This document shows positions 32,184-44,240 of a DNA stretch of 64,000 nt, piece after piece; positions within the stretch are counted from its first letter, which is position 1; each line of letters begins with the position of its first letter. The notes under the pieces are model-generated. The model was not told where the DNA came from. It searched no databases and saw only the letters and a list, made by a program, of their open reading frames with translations. The translations under genes were made by a program, and so were the position numbers. Source of the stretch: Chionis minor (taxonomy: Eukaryota > Chordata > Aves > Charadriiformes > Chionididae); the NCBI GenBank assembly GCA_013398295.1, contig VZSF01001354.1, positions 558,180-622,179 of the forward strand. The letters are read 5' to 3'.

Positions 32184-35100
32184 TCTTCACAGGCTTCTCC
32201 TGTGTCCTGTCTGTTGCTCACATGCTCCTCAATGACGACACCTAGACTGTTTTAGCTGTTTTGTAGGGGGACTTTTAGAGAAGGGGGAAGGTCCTTCCTT
32301 CTACCCTGAGCATAGACAAGGGCCCAGTATCCTTCATCTTGTGGATTACTTCTGCCAGCTGAAGGTTAAATTCAGGCTCACCTTCTCCTTGTGCAGCCTT
32401 CAGGCAGGACTGTTGCTTAGCCTGGGACAGCATGCAATACCATTTATTGACCTGCTTACATTCACAATCTTGCATCCAAGCTTGATTGTGATGAGAAATC
32501 ATTCAAGTGCTTGTAGATCAGTTGCTTCTACGTAGTTTTTGATGGATGACATCTCAACTCAGCCTGGGATTCCCCTGTAAAAACAGGACATGGAAGGAGG
32601 GCAGGAGGGGAAAGAGAATTGCTTGCTGATGGCACTCTTTCTGTGAATCTTAGGGCAGGAATTGATGCCAGGGCTAAGCACCTTTGGTCATTCGGCAATG
32701 GGCTGTAACATGTCCTTTCCAGTGTGCCATAAAAGCATCTGCATTCATGATGAAGTCTCACCAAGATTTAGGCATGAGTGATGCGGTGGGTTGAGCTTGG
32801 CTGGCCGGCAGGTGCCCACCCAGCCACCCCGTTCTTCCCATTCCATCCTTCTTTTCTGAAACTGGTAATTTTTTAAAATCCTCTTTCTTTGCTGTGGCTA
32901 TCATCAGGTTCATGATCTAATCGCACTGAAAACACTCAATGTCTGGCACAGTCAGCTATTTGACTTCCACTTACAGTACTATTGTGAATTTAATAAATGA
33001 GTTGGCTACTGGCAGCATAGTTTCAGTTAGTTAAATGTTTATAGTAGGAGTCACAACATGCTTGGTATCTGTCATTTGGTCTTGGCTCAGAAATCTCTAC
33101 ACAGAAGTGCATGTATGCACAATCTAAGTCTGAGTTTTATTACGTTCTGCTCCTTTGAAAAAGATTTTTACTGTTTACTATGCTCTGAGTTTGGCGTGGG
33201 TGGCGTTTTTTTGGGTTTTGGTTTGTTTTTTTTTTTTAAATGCAGGTTCTTGAGAGGAAAACTCCTATGTGGGCTATATGATTATCTGTTAGATAACTAG
33301 GCATAAAGGCAGCTGGAGGCCCAGAATTCTCATCCCAGTGTTAGAAAATGGCTTTGTGTCTCAGGCAGGATGGGAAGCCCACTTCATGAAGCATTTTTTG
33401 TTGATTCTGGCCCCATCCTGCTCATGGCTAAAGAACACCAGAATCTGCTGGTACATTGTGATACTTCCAGAGAAAATACCTTTGTTAAATATCTCAATCA
33501 CAAGATGAAGCCTGTGTGGTCAAGTAAGCATCCAAGAAAGCCTGTCAAAGCATGTCTGTATTTAAATGAGAAAATGCTATATGGACAGCAACCGGTTCAT
33601 ATATTCATCAGTTTTAAATGTCTGCCTGCGGGTGCCAAGGGGAAGTACTCGAGCATCACTGTGACACCTCTGCTGCATGGTGGGGGCTGCAGCCAGTGCC
33701 CAGACTGCTGAGTGTGTGGGGTGGCTCTTCCCCTGGACATTGGGATTTGCGCTGCAGATGCAAGTTGGGCAGAGAGAGGCAGCTGGGATCTGAGCATGTG
33801 CATTTCACAGACTGAGCATTTCAGCAGTCTCCCTGTAGCTGCTCTGTTGGAGCAACTGGAAGTAAAACACTGAGTGCATTTTGCAAACGATACAAATGGG
33901 AGATATGCAACCCCTGCCCTCCAGTTCTTTGCAGCGGTTCCTATGGTTTCATTGGATATTTAAAATTCAGAAAGCAAGCCAACGCAGTCAATTATGTCTA
34001 TGAACCTCTTAAATTAAAACCTCTTCAAAGGAGAGTCCTGTTTGTGAATTTTTTCATTTGGACCTTTCACATGTGCAGAAATATCTCATGAGCTCTTTGC
34101 CACAATCATGAAGTTTTTTCTAACAGTCTAGCTGCTGCTTCATGAGCAAGCCTTAATGCTGTATTGAAACTTATTACATGATAATAACAATTTAATTTTA
34201 ATAATAACCATATTAAGTAGCTTTGAGTTGATCTGAAAATGTCTCACATTATTTTCTGTGCGGTGTCTATTTTGCTACATCTTTTCAAACACTATTTCTG
34301 AATTAGTACTGTAACGACATACTCTTGGTTCAGTAAAGTGACCGTAAAGCTTGTATTTTGTGCTAGTTTGTTGGAAGAGAGTCCAAAGATGTCACAGGAA
34401 ACTGGAGATTAAAATTGGATTCCAAATCTGGAGAACTAGTTTGTTGCAAAATACACAGGAGTCATATTCACTTGTATTTGTGAAGCACCAGTTCAATTAA
34501 TCTCACATGAAAGTCAAACTCTCTTAAAAATGCAGGTGCCACAAAACCCAAGGCAGCTGTTAATTTTGCCCAAAAAAGGGCCTGTCTGTGTTCACAGGAT
34601 GCTTGGTAGGCTCCTTATTGAGTAGCACAATACCCAATTAGCAGGTATCGAAAAAAGAACTGCAATGTAACTGTCATAAAGCTTCTTTTAAAGTGTAACA
34701 GACATTCATCTGTCAAAATGTAGTGTATTGAGCTGTTAAGCCAGGGTAAATAGTGTGGTTGGTTGGTTTTGGTTTTGGGTTTTTTTTTTAGTATCAGCTG
34801 TACACTCTCTAATATCCAGACCGAACAGTAGTCTTAATAGAACTGAGGGAAGCCATTGACACAAAAGAAAAGTTTATTTGGTTCCAAAGAACAATTTTTT
34901 ATCCTGTGAGGAAAGCAGGACTTGATGTGTATGGGCAAATAGGGAATTGGGACAGATGTTGCATGAGAAGACACCGGGCAAGAGAACACCTGTTACTAGA
35001 TAATCTCCAGCAGAGAATAGTACAAGGGGTTGGGAGAAGGCCATAGACTCCTTGTTATGTGTGGGCTCAAACTTGTCAAACTTCCATTACTTGCAAAGGA

Positions 35101-35883
35101 TAAATAACTGGGAGAAGAGAGCCTAATCATGAATATTTGTTCTATTTTGGAAGCTTCACTGGGGTTCCAGTAGGTACTGCAGACGGAGAGGAGGAGTTAC
35201 ACAACACATTTCTGTTGCAAAACATTTTCCTTAAACCAGTTTGTTTTGTTTAGAAACTAAATAAAATCCCCTCAGGATGCAACTTGATTTGACTTGAGCA
35301 TGAGAATAGCATCTGCAAGGTCTGAAGAGTCCCTTGCCATCATCTCACATTGAAATATTTCTCTCTGGGAGCAATAATACTGTTCTCTATGATTATGCCC
35401 TCAAGTCAAAGGCATGTTGCAAGGCATCTCAAATTGTTCAAGTATTATTGATGAATTTAGTAGGTTTGTTTGTATGCATGTGAAATTGTTTTGGGCTAGG
35501 AGAGAAATGCAGGGGAACTGTTCCTTTTCATAGTTTCTAATGTGCAACATAGAGGCTTATGCTATTCCCAAGCACCCTAAAAAGTTGGTTTGGGAATACT
35601 ACAGCTTCCAGCAAGACATACTGCATCTAGGACAGTGTCTCACAGAGTAGTCTTTCTACTGTACTTTGAACAGTCAGTACACTTGCACTGTACACTGGAC
35701 ACTAATGTTGATGCAAAAACAATAAACATCTTGGGTGTAAGGTCCAAACTTTCAAAGGTTTATGGAGATTGAAGGGTGTGTAGACAGGAACGCTTAATGA
35801 CTGATGTAGAGGACAGATGTCTTAAAACTAAGGCAAGTGAAACTTGTCCTTGAGAATTTAATTCCCCTTGCACAAAGTTCCCT
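32184..35883. other. Unique DNA, no gene recognised
   Basis: A minus-strand frame at 32275-32502 reads protein-like (75 codons) but has no splice support. T-rich low complexity lies near 33219-33238. No CR1 or LTR is recognised until 35884. Confidence 0.4.
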
Positions 35884-35943
35884 TGGGGTTGGAACTAGAT
35901 GATCTTTAAGGTCCCTTCCAACCTAAACCACTCTATGATTCTA
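35884..35943 (+). mobile_element. CR1 3'-end fragment (~60 bp), plus orientation
   Basis: GGGGTTGGAACTAGATGATC then GGTCCCTTCCAACCTAAACC and CTATGATTCTA form a CR1 3' end in sense orientation on the plus strand. It is truncated to about 60 bp. It lies only about 180 bp from the oppositely oriented CR1 at 36123. Confidence 0.85.
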
Positions 35944-36122
35944 AAGTCTTACTGGAGTCTTAGTAGGTTACTCAAATCAAACTCCTACCAACCAACCAAC
36001 CAAACACAAAAAACCGTAAAAAGCTGAACTGCAAGCCAAAACCCCCACTAGTTGCATGCCCCTTCTCCCCTGAGTAACCCAGTTCACAAATACACTGAGA
36101 CTTCACAGCTAAACTTTAGTGT

Positions 36123-36580
36123 ATCATAGAATGGTTTAGGTTGGAAGGGACCTTAAAGATCATCTAGTTCCAACCCCCCTGCCATGGGCTGGGACACCCT
36201 CCACTAGACCTGGTTGCTGAAAGCCCCATCCCACCTGGCCTTGAACGCTTCAAGGGACAATGCATCCACAACTTCTTCAGGCAATCAGTTCCAGTGTCTC
36301 ATCATCCTCAGAGTAAAGAATTTCTTCCTAATATCTAATCTAAATCACTCTTTTTCACTNTGGAAGGGACCTTAAAGATCATCTAGTTCCAACCCCCCTG
36401 CCATGGGCTGGGACACCCTCCACTAGACCTGGTTGCTGAAAGCCCCATCCCACCTGGCCTTGAACGCTTCAAGGGACAATGCATCCACAACTTCTTCAGG
36501 CAATCAGTTCCAGTGTCTCATCATCCTCAGAGTAAAGAATTTCTTCCTAATATCTAATCTAAATCACTCTTTTTCACTTT
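36123..36580 (-). mobile_element. CR1 3' fragment, length inflated by an assembly duplication
   Basis: ATCATAGAATGGTTTAGG begins a reverse-complement CR1 3' end. The real fragment is about 240 bp and ends near TTTTTCACTTT; the rest is a second copy of the same bases across the N at 36360. It belongs to the same subfamily type as the outer CR1 at 7.4 kb. Confidence 0.9.
36142..36578. repeat. Probable false tandem duplication around N (218 bp x 2)
   Basis: Bases 36142-36359 and 36361-36578 are the same sequence, separated only by the N at 36360. The first copy ends exactly at the N and the second begins exactly after it, as expected of overlapping contig ends placed side by side. Confidence 0.93.
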
Positions 36581-39511
36581 AAAACCAAATGAATGAACTG
36601 AATGAAGAATGGAAGCTCTGTTCTGAAAAACTGAAGAATCACACTGTACTGATTTGAAAAATTGTCATCCTAATGTTAATTTTGGCTTCCGTGCTTTGTT
36701 ATATCACTGACAAAAGCTGAGGAAACATAACACCACTTTACCTTATGGTGTGTTTGGAAGGGAACACTAAGACAATATGATGGGTGACACACTTCACTGC
36801 CATACAGAGAAGTAGGAGAGTATTCAGGATAAAGTGTGAAAAGTACTAAATTGTGAGGCTGCACGCGAAGTAATAAGAACAACATGAAAATGCTGAGTGC
36901 CTTCTAGTCAGTGAGCATAAGCATCCTGGACACTGAATCACCCAGATTACGGTCTTGTAGGAAGAAATTTGCTCATGTAATTAAGGCTACTACAATACAC
37001 AAGGGAGACAAAACTTGTGTACCTGAACCTCTTTGCTTATATCACAACTGACATAAACAAAAAACCTGAACAGGTATATGGAACCAAAGGATAGTTTCTT
37101 GATTTTCAAGTCTTGAGTCCTCTCTGGCAAAGTCTTACATAAGGGGATCCAGATCTTTCCTCCTTTGTGGGTATTTTTGTCCAAGGGCGCTCTAAAAGGA
37201 TCTTCTAGATGGTGGAAGAACCCACTGAAGACTGCAGAAGGCTCTTCTGGTGTTGGAAAAGCATGTGTACCCAATGCATCCCCAGGAGAATAAACCAAGT
37301 TCTGAGTGCAACATAGAAACTGATTATCCTTTCCTGCAGGAGTTAGGAAAGAAGGGATGATGAAATGGGGAGGGGATAGTGATGTTTGTCTCTGCCTAAA
37401 CTGCCCATAAGAACGTCATATTGGCCCACGGTCTCCAAAACTTACATGTAAATGATACAAAAGTTTCTATACAGTATCTCTTTCTGCATTATTTCTCTAA
37501 ATGAGAAAAGGCAGCAGTAATGATAGCTGAAGAAAGGGGAGGCACGGTGATCCTTATGAGGGAATCTGGGATTCTAAGAGGGACTTGTGTTGCCTGTGCG
37601 GCACTGCTGTCTCCAGATGCAATGTCACATGTTAAGAATATCAGCTACTCTGATGCTTTTTTTTCATCTCTTTACTTATTTTGCTTCCTTCTGAGAGCCT
37701 GTGATGCAGTTCAGTCAATGAGGGTCGTACGAGCAAGATAATGCTGGTGGCTACTGGAGAGTTTATTCTGCACTCTAGAAAGATCAAAGTATTTTGCAAG
37801 ACAGTGTGCATCTTGAAACATTCTTAAGTGCAAAGGAAACAAGCACCATGCAATTCAGTTTTCTTCAAAGTGTTGGTAACCCCTACTGGTAGTGGAAGCT
37901 TAGTTTTACTGCTGCCTGTGGCTCTGAAGCTGTTATATTGCATTGTTTATTGTGTCATTTTTTCACAATGACATTCTTTAATATCTACTCATCACTTTGA
38001 GATCATAGTCTGAAATAAGTATTGAGGGGCTTTACTGGAATTTAAAATAATTTCAGATGAAATTGTTGTAGTAGTATTGATATTAACTAGAAAAATGGGA
38101 TGTAAAATGTAATTGAGGCAACCAAGGAAACCTGCTGTTGCTGTCCTCTATACTGCCCCAACCCTATTAATTATTTACCTAATATCAAAATAGAGAAATA
38201 GTAACTAGACATGATTGATCTATGATTCAATTAAGGAACTAAACACTAGGCAATGTAGCTTTATAAGTGGGATATTCCAGTCAAGGGAGTGATGAACTGT
38301 AGGCCAGGTCAGCAAACTGAGAAAACCTCCTGGAACTGCCAAGATTAGAGAAGTAGTAGGTAAAAGATAATTTTGGCAGGGGCAGATCCCGACTATCAAA
38401 TCATTGATCACTTACCCAAACGATACCACCTACTCAAAAGAGAGCAATGAAAGAAGAAGACAGAGTCTGTGCACTAATTTACATGGGAAGCGAAGAAATC
38501 TTCACCAATCATTAAAGAGGGTAAAAATGAATATGTATTAGTTACCTGAATATGTAATAAGCAGTGTATAAAAGTGGAGATTTTTGAAAATAAGGTATGC
38601 ACCTAGTTTGGGATGAGCACCCCATTTCTGCACATTAATGGACTAAACCTGGAAATACCTCTGCTCTGTATATTATTGGATTGCACACTGGGTAAAGAAC
38701 TCAGATTTGAGACTATAAAATTTCTGAAAACCTATGACAGCTGTGAAGATAAGAGGAAAAATTCTGATATACAGTTCATTCTAAATGTAATTATGATCCT
38801 TAAAAAAAATCAATACCATAATGTCCAATCAACCTTGCTTTAAAATCTGTATGGAAGAAAATAATCTTAAAGCAAGGGTTAGTAATGTTAACCACATTAT
38901 CAACACAACGACATAAGATCATGATGAGTTTATTTTCTGAAACTTTTATTCCATGTAATTGCCAGAAGGGAATTTAAACACTGAATTCCAGATTGATTCT
39001 GACCCCTGTTATAAAACTTTGGACCTAGAGCACAACTTTCTGTAACAAGAAAACACAGCTTAATTTTCCACTGTATTGTTTTCTGCTCATATAGTTGGTC
39101 AGCCAGCTTTGTGCTTCCTTCATCTGAGAGCAAAATATGTTGCATAGAGAGCTGTTTTGTTTTGTGTTTTTTTTTTTTTTTTTTAAATATTTGGTCTGAA
39201 TTATTTTGGCAAAAGAGAATAGTGGAGCTGAAATTTCCACAAGATCACAGTGTAATTATGCCATCTACTGCCGCATTTCTGGTATCACATTTGAATTGTC
39301 TGCCCAAGGGACAAATACCACCATGGGCAATATGTAGAGATAATTGTAGCAGAGAGAATGGCTTGGCATGAGAAAGCGTTGTATGCTTTAAGTGAAACAC
39401 TGAGTACCAATTAGTTGTCTTCTGTTTCTTTAATCCCATCTTCCACTGGCAAAGCTCACAAGTACTAACATAGAACTGTATCATTACTTTCTTCTTTTTC
39501 ATGATTCAGTC
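36581..39511. other. AT-rich unique DNA, no gene recognised
   Basis: No repeat family or gene is recognised. A run of 18 T lies at 39167-39184. Minus-strand frame 36990-37298 (102 codons) lacks splice signals and resemblance to any family I know. Confidence 0.4.
39167..39184. repeat. Poly(T) run of 18
   Basis: Uninterrupted T homopolymer preceded by GTTTTGTTTTGTG. It could be an old A-tail on the minus strand, but no retrocopy is seen beside it. Confidence 0.9.
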
Positions 39512-40090
39512 CTTCAGGAACAGACTGCTCCAGCGTGGGTCCCCCATGGAGTCACAAGACCTGCCAGCAGACCTGGTCCAGCACGGGCTCCTCTCTCCAC
39601 AGATCCACAAGTTCTCCCAGGAGCCTGCTCCAGTACAGGCTTCCCATGTGATCCCAGCCTCCTTCAGGCATCCACCTGCTCCAGTGTGTGGTCCTCCATG
39701 GGCTGCTGATGGATATCTGCTCCACCATTAACCTCCGTGGGCTGCAGGGAGACAGCCTGCCTCACCATGGTCTTCATCGTAGGCTGCAGGGGAGTCTCTG
39801 CACCTCCTCCCCCTCCTTCTTCACTGGCCTGGGTGTCTGCAGGACAGATATTCTCAAGCCTCTCTCCCAACTGCTGTTGTGCAGCCGTTTTTTTCCCCCT
39901 TTCTTAAATATGTTATCCCAGAGGCACTACCGCTGTTGCTGATGGGCTTAGCCTTGGCCAGAATTGGGTCTGTCTTGGAGCTGGCTGGTATTGCCTTTAT
40001 CGGACATGGGGGAAGCTCCTAGCAGCTTCTCACAGAAGCCATCCCTGTAGCCCCCTCACTGTCAAAACCTTGCTATGCAAACCCAACACA
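39512..40090 (-). mobile_element. Avian endogenous-retrovirus LTR, truncated, minus orientation
   Basis: On the minus strand the sequence starts TGTGTTGGGTTTGC at 40090, continues with GGGGGAAGCTCC-type and GCCTCTGGGATAAC segments (seen here in reverse complement), and has a TATA-like TATTTAAGAA at 39901-39910. It then enters a region with the repeated word CTGCTCCAG (plus-strand view) at roughly 60-bp spacing before breaking off near 39512. This order is what I know of a common avian ERV LTR family; the exact family name needs a library search. The expected CA end and any target-site duplication are not seen, so it is truncated. The part from 39609 onwards appears again after the N at 41462, as an assembly copy rather than a second insertion. 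Confidence 0.7.
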
Positions 40091-43000
40091 ACTGTAATTC
40101 AAATAATTCAGCTGTATACTTTCTACAGGACAGCCATTCACCTCTTTCCCCAGCTCAAACTCATTTTACGTGATTGTTTGAATTAATTTTGAATTCCATT
40201 AGAGAATCAGTGTGATGCTGCTTCCACCTACCTGTCATAGAGTTTTGTCCAGTCTGCTTTAAAACAGGAGTGGTTATAGGCACTGTCTTCCATTTTTAAA
40301 AGTCTTGGATGTTAAGACTTTTTTGATGGCTTGTAAGGTAAAACTTTCAAGCTTTAAGATCACTATTGTCCTATTCACAATGGACCTTAAGAGTTTATTC
40401 TAATGTATGTATGGGTTTTTTTGCCACATTCCTTTTCATCCCTCTAGACTGAATAACTTGAATTCTTTCAGCCTTTCCTGTTTTCCAAACCTTTGATTTC
40501 TCTTACTGCCTTTTCCAGCTGGTTCACATCTTTCTTGAATTAATGCCCAGAACTAGGCATGACTCTCCAGCTGAGGGCAAATCTGTCACTTAAATGAGTG
40601 AAGACATTCTCATGGGTGATAAAACCTATTCTATTATGCATTTCCCCTTGGATCATAAAATGCACCGGTTAACTCCTAGATCTCTTTCTGCAGTGCAGCT
40701 GTGTGCACAGTCATCTGTTACCCTATGACTGTGCAGCTGATTACCTCTAAATGTAGAGTTTTGCATCTGCTCTTACTGAGTACTGCCTAACCTCTGCTGT
40801 AGTCGGTAAGAATTCAGTTAATTAGGATTCTGAGTTCTAATTCAGTCCGTCATCTTAGTCCCTTCTGGTTCAATATTACCTGTAAATTTACTAAGCATAC
40901 CTGTTATTTCTTTCATGCAAGCTAGTAAAGAAATACTGAATAGTTCTGGGCTTGGGATGGACTTTTGTAAAACCTCACTCCATATCCTCTTCCAACTCGT
41001 CATTAACCTGCTGATAACAGTTATGCTATTTAACTTGTCCTACATGCTTCTTTCTCTTAAGTTGCTTTCTTATTTCTTACAAGAACATAATCTGACACGC
41101 TTTGTAATTAGGGCTTAAACACTTACTATTTCTCCCCTATTCGGGAGGATCTGTGCCCTGTTAGAGGAAAGTAGGAAGTGAGAATAGCTTAATACTACTC
41201 TATGGGGCACTTTCTTATTCACTTTTTACCTTTGTGGTGCTTAAACTTTCTTGTTCTGTTTTCTAGGAAATGAAGGTAAGCTCACAAGGCTCTGAGTCCC
41301 AAGTTCTCCCCTTTCTTCTTACCTGTTTTAAGGGTAGACACCAGGTGGTTTTTCTGTTCTCAGTTTTCTGAGCTCATCCAGATCCTTTATGAAATCTGAG
41401 AGATAACTGCTGGCCATTCTGGAGCTGCTTTGCTTGGCCTTTTGCAAGCACTGCTTTTAGGNAAGTTCTCCCAGGAGCCTGCTCCAGTACAGGCTTCCCA
41501 TGTGATCCCAGCCTCCTTCAGGCATCCACCTGCTCCAGTGTGTGGTCCTCCATGGGCTGCTGATGGATATCTGCTCCACCATTAACCTCCGTGGGCTGCA
41601 GGGAGACAGCCTGCCTCACCATGGTCTTCATCGTAGGCTGCAGGGGAGTCTCTGCACCTCCTCCCCCTCCTTCTTCACTGGCCTGGGTGTCTGCAGGACA
41701 GATATTCTCAAGCCTCTCTCCCAACTGCTGTTGTGCAGCCGTTTTTTTCCCCCTTTCTTAAATATGTTATCCCAGAGGCACTACCGCTGTTGCTGATGGG
41801 CTTAGCCTTGGCCAGAATTGGGTCTGTCTTGGAGCTGGCTGGTATTGCCTTTATCGGACATGGGGGAAGCTCCTAGCAGCTTCTCACAGAAGCCATCCCT
41901 GTAGCCCCCTCACTGTCAAAACCTTGCTATGCAAACCCAACACAACTGTAATTCAAATAATTCAGCTGTATACTTTCTACAGGACAGCCATTCACCTCTT
42001 TCCCCAGCTCAAACTCATTTTACGTGATTGTTTGAATTAATTTTGAATTCCATTAGAGAATCAGTGTGATGCTGCTTCCACCTACCTGTCATAGAGTTTT
42101 GTCCAGTCTGCTTTAAAACAGGAGTGGTTATAGGCACTGTCTTCCATTTTTAAAAGTCTTGGATGTTAAGACTTTTTTGATGGCTTGTAAGGTAAAACTT
42201 TCAAGCTTTAAGATCACTATTGTCCTATTCACAATGGACCTTAAGAGTTTATTCTAATGTATGTATGGGTTTTTTTGCCACATTCCTTTTCATCCCTCTA
42301 GACTGAATAACTTGAATTCTTTCAGCCTTTCCTGTTTTCCAAACCTTTGATTTCTCTTACTGCCTTTTCCAGCTGGTTCACATCTTTCTTGAATTAATGC
42401 CCAGAACTAGGCATGACTCTCCAGCTGAGGGCAAATCTGTCACTTAAATGAGTGAAGACATTCTCATGGGTGATAAAACCTATTCTATTATGCATTTCCC
42501 CTTGGATCATAAAATGCACCGGTTAACTCCTAGATCTCTTTCTGCAGTGCAGCTGTGTGCACAGTCATCTGTTACCCTATGACTGTGCAGCTGATTACCT
42601 CTAAATGTAGAGTTTTGCATCTGCTCTTACTGAGTACTGCCTAACCTCTGCTGTAGTCGGTAAGAATTCAGTTAATTAGGATTCTGAGTTCTAATTCAGT
42701 CCGTCATCTTAGTCCCTTCTGGTTCAATATTACCTGTAAATTTACTAAGCATACCTGTTATTTCTTTCATGCAAGCTAGTAAAGAAATACTGAATAGTTC
42801 TGGGCTTGGGATGGACTTTTGTAAAACCTCACTCCATATCCTCTTCCAACTCGTCATTAACCTGCTGATAACAGTTATGCTATTTAACTTGTCCTACATG
42901 CTTCTTTCTCTTAAGTTGCTTTCTTATTTCTTACAAGAACATAATCTGACACGCTTTGTAATTAGGGCTTAAACACTTACTATTTCTCCCCTATTCGGGA

Positions 43001-43315
43001 GGATCTGTGCCCTGTTAGAGGAAAGTAGGAAGTGAGAATAGCTTAATACTACTCTATGGGGCACTTTCTTATTCACTTTTTACCTTTGTGGTGCTTAAAC
43101 TTTCTTGTTCTGTTTTCTAGGAAATGAAGGTAAGCTCACAAGGCTCTGAGTCCCAAGTTCTCCCCTTTCTTCTTACCTGTTTTAAGGGTAGACACCAGGT
43201 GGTTTTTCTGTTCTCAGTTTTCTGAGCTCATCCAGATCCTTTATGAAATCTGAGAGATAACTGCTGGCCATTCTGGAGCTGCTTTGCTTGGCCTTTTGCA
43301 AGCACTGCTTTTAGG
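39609..43315. repeat. Probable false tandem duplication around N (1853 bp x 2)
   Basis: Bases 39609-41461 and 41463-43315 are identical wherever compared, at a constant offset of 1854, with the N at 41462 between them. They include most of the LTR and 1 kb of the old CR1. Open frames inside occur twice at the same offset, for example 39664-39870 and 41518-41724. A real duplication this exact and ending precisely at an N is very unlikely. Confidence 0.93.
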
Positions 43316-44240
43316 ACAGTAGAATGGGCTGATAAACCGCCGACTGCCGACAAGGAGGCAGGTTCCTCTCCTCCCCTCTCTGCTCCATTGTGCCTTTAGA
43401 TGGGCTCCACTGTTCATGGAGGCACTGGCCTCAGTGTATTCAAAGGTGAATTTCAACATCACTGACAGCTTGAAAACATCCAGCACGCCCTTTCACCTGC
43501 AGTGGCTGGAGTTCTTACCTCTCTGTCACTAGCGCTGGCCATGTTAAGCATTCATCACATCCTGAGTGAAGACGGAGGCAAATTGGTATTGAATACATCA
43601 GTCACTGAGAACTGTGAAGCAGCACTTCCTCCCCATTGTGTATCAAAACAGCTCATTCAGTGCTTGTCTTCTTACTAAATTACTTAGCAAATAAGTTTAA
43701 TTTCTCCTCAACTCTTCAAAGATTTGTCTCTCTAGATTTTCTTCTCTTGTTTGTTTAAAATACGAATGGTATTAAAGAATAAGCTAACCTAATTTCTACA
43801 TTGAGCTTTCTTTTTGAAACCACTGAAAAACGGAATTAACCAAGTAGGTTTCTTCCAAGTCTTCCTTATCTTTTCATTGCATTTCGATAACTTGCACTTG
43901 TGCCCTTTAAATGTTACCAGCTGTCCTTATTTCCTTCTCTTCTTTTAGACATCTATCCCGTGAGACCTCAGCGACCATGTCTGTAAGGTTATAAAGTCTG
44001 CTTTGCTGAAGGCTATTGATTTTTTTTCTGTGCCTTCCTTCCTAAGAACAAGAAATGTTATTTTTATTATTATTCTTACCTAAGTTACTTTCCACCTTTA
44101 TTCTCTGTCACTTCCAAACTGAGCTGTTGTCTCGTATTTAAACGATGCCCCTATGTTTGGGAAGAACTAGCCTGTATCCTGCTCTGTTCCAGTGCTAAAC
44201 ATTGAAATTGCCCTTTACCACCAACTCCTGGTGTTTGACC
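40430..44240 (-). mobile_element. Very old CR1/L3-like LINE remnant (interrupted by the false duplication)
   Basis: Several short segments follow the order of a reverse-complemented CR1/L3 reverse-transcriptase gene: GATTCTTTC-type and CTTTTCCAGCTGGTTCACAT near 40510, TAGATCTCTTTCTGCAGTGC near 40678, AATGTAGAGTTTTGCATCTG near 40750, ACCTGTAAATTTACTAAGC near 40880, then CTGAATAGTTCTGGGCTTGG near 40937. After the assembly copy the same order continues with AGTGAAGACGGAGGCAAATT near 43567 and AAGTCTGCTTTGCTGAAG near 43996. Divergence is high and no frame survives, so it is far older than the other CR1s here. True length is about 1.95 kb once the extra copy is removed. Boundaries are uncertain. 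Confidence 0.55.

Noticed and set aside
39664..39942. Overlapping ORFs in the LTR, present twice (again at 41518-41796)
   Set aside because: They arise from the repeated CTGCTCCAG words of the LTR; the second set is the assembly copy.
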